A DNA stretch of 7,384 nt, taken from the NCBI GenBank assembly GCA_002338255.1, contig DDHX01000061.1, positions 20,487 to 27,870 on the forward strand. The letters are read 5' to 3'. The translations under genes and the position numbers were made by a program. Shown here one piece after another: positions 5,809 through 7,384 of this stretch; position 1 is the first letter of the stretch; each line of letters begins with the position of its first letter. The notes under the pieces are model-generated. The model did not search any database, had not been told where the DNA came from, and saw only the letters and a program-made list of their open reading frames with translations. The stretch comes from Ruminococcaceae bacterium UBA1865 (lineage in GTDB: Bacteria; Bacillota; Clostridia; Oscillospirales; Acutalibacteraceae).

Positions 5809-6468
5809 TTATTCAAATATTCTGAAATTTGAATCAAAAATATTGATTCTTCGGACATCTGCGTATAAGTCAAGATTCAGATACTTTTTGATTGCATCGC
5901 TTAAAAGAGCCGGGTTGATATTCATTGTGCTACCGGCCGGAAGAACCGTGCTGATTTCGACTCCGGAGTTTTTGGGGGTAACTTTGGTTTTATCAAGGTA
6001 CGGTTTTATATCCAAATCAATAAAGCCGCTTTTAGTATGTTTTGGAACGACAATTTGATCGTAACCAAGTAACTCCTTTATCTGGGCGGCAATTTCGTTC
6101 GCATCCGCGTCCTCCGTATCGAGCGTTATGAGAAAAGAGGCATAGGCAATCAATCCTGGCTTCATGACCGGCTCGGTCACATCAAACACTGGGATATCAT
6201 CCGGCAATGCCAAATTTAGCCTTTCGATTAATTCCTCGCGTGATATGTCGCCGTCATCTATCTTGACATCCATGCTCTCACGTTCACCGCTGATACCGAG
6301 AGACAGCGGAAGTGCAAACGTAAGGAACGCATGCGGGTTAAAGCCCTGTGTGTACCATAACGGAATTTTAGCCTTGTGGATTGCCCTGGACATACAACGG
6401 TTCAAATCAAGATGGGAAATATAGCGAGCCGTTCCAACCTTTTTAAACCAGACTCTAACGGTCTTCAT
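5809..6468 (-). CDS. Radical SAM-linked protein, DUF2344 (TIGR03936-like)
   Basis: 219 aa from the chosen start. It matches the DUF2344/TIGR03936 family, found next to, or fused to the C-terminus of, a TIGR03960-type radical SAM protein; the biochemical role is not established. Recognisable segments are VWFKKVGTARYISHLDLNRCMSRA at the N-terminus, then LWYTQGFNPHAFLTFALPLSLGISGERE and the start of the variable part at MDVKIDDGDIS. No signal peptide or membrane segment, so cytoplasmic. ATG 6468 is preceded by GGAGGG at 7 bases. An ATG at 6483 and a longer frame from 6519 would put that site inside the gene and add residues not seen in the family opening. It overlaps the radical SAM gene by 14 bases, implying coupled translation and a joint function. 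The RNase G and rplU genes that often follow this pair elsewhere are absent. Confidence 0.9.
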   Translation of the reverse strand: MKTVRVWFKKVGTARYISHLDLNRCMSRAIHKAKIPLWYTQGFNPHAFLTFALPLSLGISGERESMDVKIDDGDISREELIERLNLALPDDIPVFDVTEPVMKPGLIAYASFLITLDTEDADANEIAAQIKELLGYDQIVVPKHTKSGFIDLDIKPYLDKTKVTPKNSGVEISTVLPAGSTMNINPALLSDAIKKYLNLDLYADVRRINIFDSNFRIFE

Positions 6469-7384
6469 AACATATCCCTCCATTAAAACAGGCCGCACCG
6501 CAGGCAGAACACTGTTCACGGCAATTGGGTGTGGTAGTGTCTGAATATGCCTTTTTACATTCGCTGATCAAGAACGACTTTTGAATTCCGTAATCAATAT
6601 GATCCCAAGGCAGTACTTCGTCAAAGCTTCTTCTTCGATTCGCATAAAAAACAGGGTCAATGCCACATTTTTGGAAAATAGTCATCCATTTTGGCAAGGA
6701 AAAAAAGTCCTGCCAGCCATCCATTTTGCAGCCGCTTTTCTGTGCTTCAAAGAGTACGTCACACAAGCGCCTGTCTCCGCGGGCAAAAACAGCCTCTAAA
6801 AAACTTGTATCGGCATCATGCCAGCTTGATTCAATTTTTCTTGTTTTAATCGCACCAACCAAATGACGCTGCTTTTGACGAAGCATTTCCATTGTATCCT
6901 GCGGTTCCCACTGAAACGGCGTAAATGGCTTTGGTACAAAAGACGACGCACTTAAAGAAACCTTAACACTTTTTCCTTTTGGCTTGTCCGGATTATCGTA
7001 ATATGCATCAACTACCTTTTGACCAAGCTCTGCAATGCCAGTAATATCTTCGAGTGTTTCGGTTGGCAATCCAATCATAAAATAAAGCTTTATGGTTGTC
7101 CATCCACCGCTGAAAGCCGTATTGACGGTCTTAAAAAGTTCTTCTTCGGTTACGTTTTTATTGATAACATCCCTTAGCCGCTGCGTTCCGGCTTCCGGAG
7201 CAAATGTCAGACCGCTGCGCCGAACAGATTTGATTTTGTCCATCATTTCCGTCGAAAATCCATCAACCCTTAGAGATGGCAGTGAAATACCGGTATTCTC
7301 ATCTTTAGTCCAAACCATAAGCTGATCAAGAAGTTCATTGATTTTTGCATAATCGCTCGTGCTGAGCGACGAAAGTGAAATTTC
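6455..7384 (-). CDS. Radical SAM protein (TIGR03960-like), C-terminal part only
   Basis: The frame is open to the right window edge, so the N-terminus is missing; 309 residues are visible. The first 22 (EISLSSLSTSDYAKINELLDQL) lie upstream of the first internal ATG (7318) and belong to the protein. Segments such as ISLPSLRVDGFS, GLTFAPEAGTQRLRDVINKN, TIKLYFMIGLPTET and SASSFVPKPFTPFQWEP are typical of the radical SAM barrel of TIGR03960-type proteins, which usually also carry an N-terminal B12-binding-like domain of which nothing is visible here. The CxxxCxxC motif that binds the SAM iron-sulfur cluster must lie outside the window. The C-terminus has five cysteines spaced CX3CX2CX3CX5C (visible residues 288, 292, 295, 299, 305), a plausible extra metal or iron-sulfur site. 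It is followed with a 14-base overlap by its DUF2344 partner. Substrate unknown. Confidence 0.9.
   Translation of the reverse strand, partial: EISLSSLSTSDYAKINELLDQLMVWTKDENTGISLPSLRVDGFSTEMMDKIKSVRRSGLTFAPEAGTQRLRDVINKNVTEEELFKTVNTAFSGGWTTIKLYFMIGLPTETLEDITGIAELGQKVVDAYYDNPDKPKGKSVKVSLSASSFVPKPFTPFQWEPQDTMEMLRQKQRHLVGAIKTRKIESSWHDADTSFLEAVFARGDRRLCDVLFEAQKSGCKMDGWQDFFSLPKWMTIFQKCGIDPVFYANRRRSFDEVLPWDHIDYGIQKSFLISECKKAYSDTTTPNCREQCSACGAACFNGGICYEDR
6476..6481 (-). promoter_or_regulatory. Ribosome binding site of the DUF2344 gene, inside the radical SAM gene
   Basis: GGAGGG 7 bases before ATG 6468. The same bases encode the Gly-Gly of the terminal NGGICYEDR of the radical SAM protein. Confidence 0.75.

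Overview
The window looks like a piece of a chromosome from a low-to-moderate GC Gram-positive anaerobe, most likely class Clostridia (Oscillospiraceae/Ruminococcaceae-like). The reasons are: a Firmicutes-type rplS - lepB - ylqF - rnhB - yraN gene string; Gram-positive-style signal peptidases with one N-terminal anchor; strong AGGAGG-type ribosome binding sites; a B12/radical-SAM plus DUF2344 pair; and frequent TTG starts. The lineage is an inference from gene content and order. Every gene I can support lies on the minus strand, so transcription runs from high to low coordinates. There are no mobile elements, CRISPR arrays, tRNAs or rRNAs, and no gene-free stretch longer than about 170 bases.

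In order of transcription: (i) 7384-5809 holds the C-terminal half of a radical-SAM protein (TIGR03960-like, N-terminus outside the window) and its overlapping partner, a DUF2344 'radical SAM-linked' protein. (ii) 5794-5245 is a self-contained rplS unit: an extended -10 promoter, a leader of about 125 nt that can fold, ribosomal protein L19, and a good rho-independent terminator. (iii) 5214-1105 is a probable operon with a weakly supported promoter. It carries two tandem type I signal peptidases, the permuted GTPase YlqF/RbgA (50S assembly), RNase HII, the YraN nuclease-like protein and an M19 dipeptidase. Gaps between its genes run from 38 bases down to overlaps. (iv) 1108-1 holds threonine synthase (thrC), running off the left edge, with its own sigma-A-type promoter whose -35 box overlaps the dipeptidase stop codon.

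Most of this is housekeeping: ribosome protein and assembly (L19, YlqF), RNA:DNA hybrid removal (RNase HII), protein export (signal peptidases) and threonine synthesis. I did not find a clearly new multi-gene system. The points most worth a second look are the tandem signal peptidase duplication, a possible alternative-hairpin switch over the ribosome binding site of the second copy, the foldable rplS leader, and the use of TTG start codons by four of the nine genes whose starts are visible.
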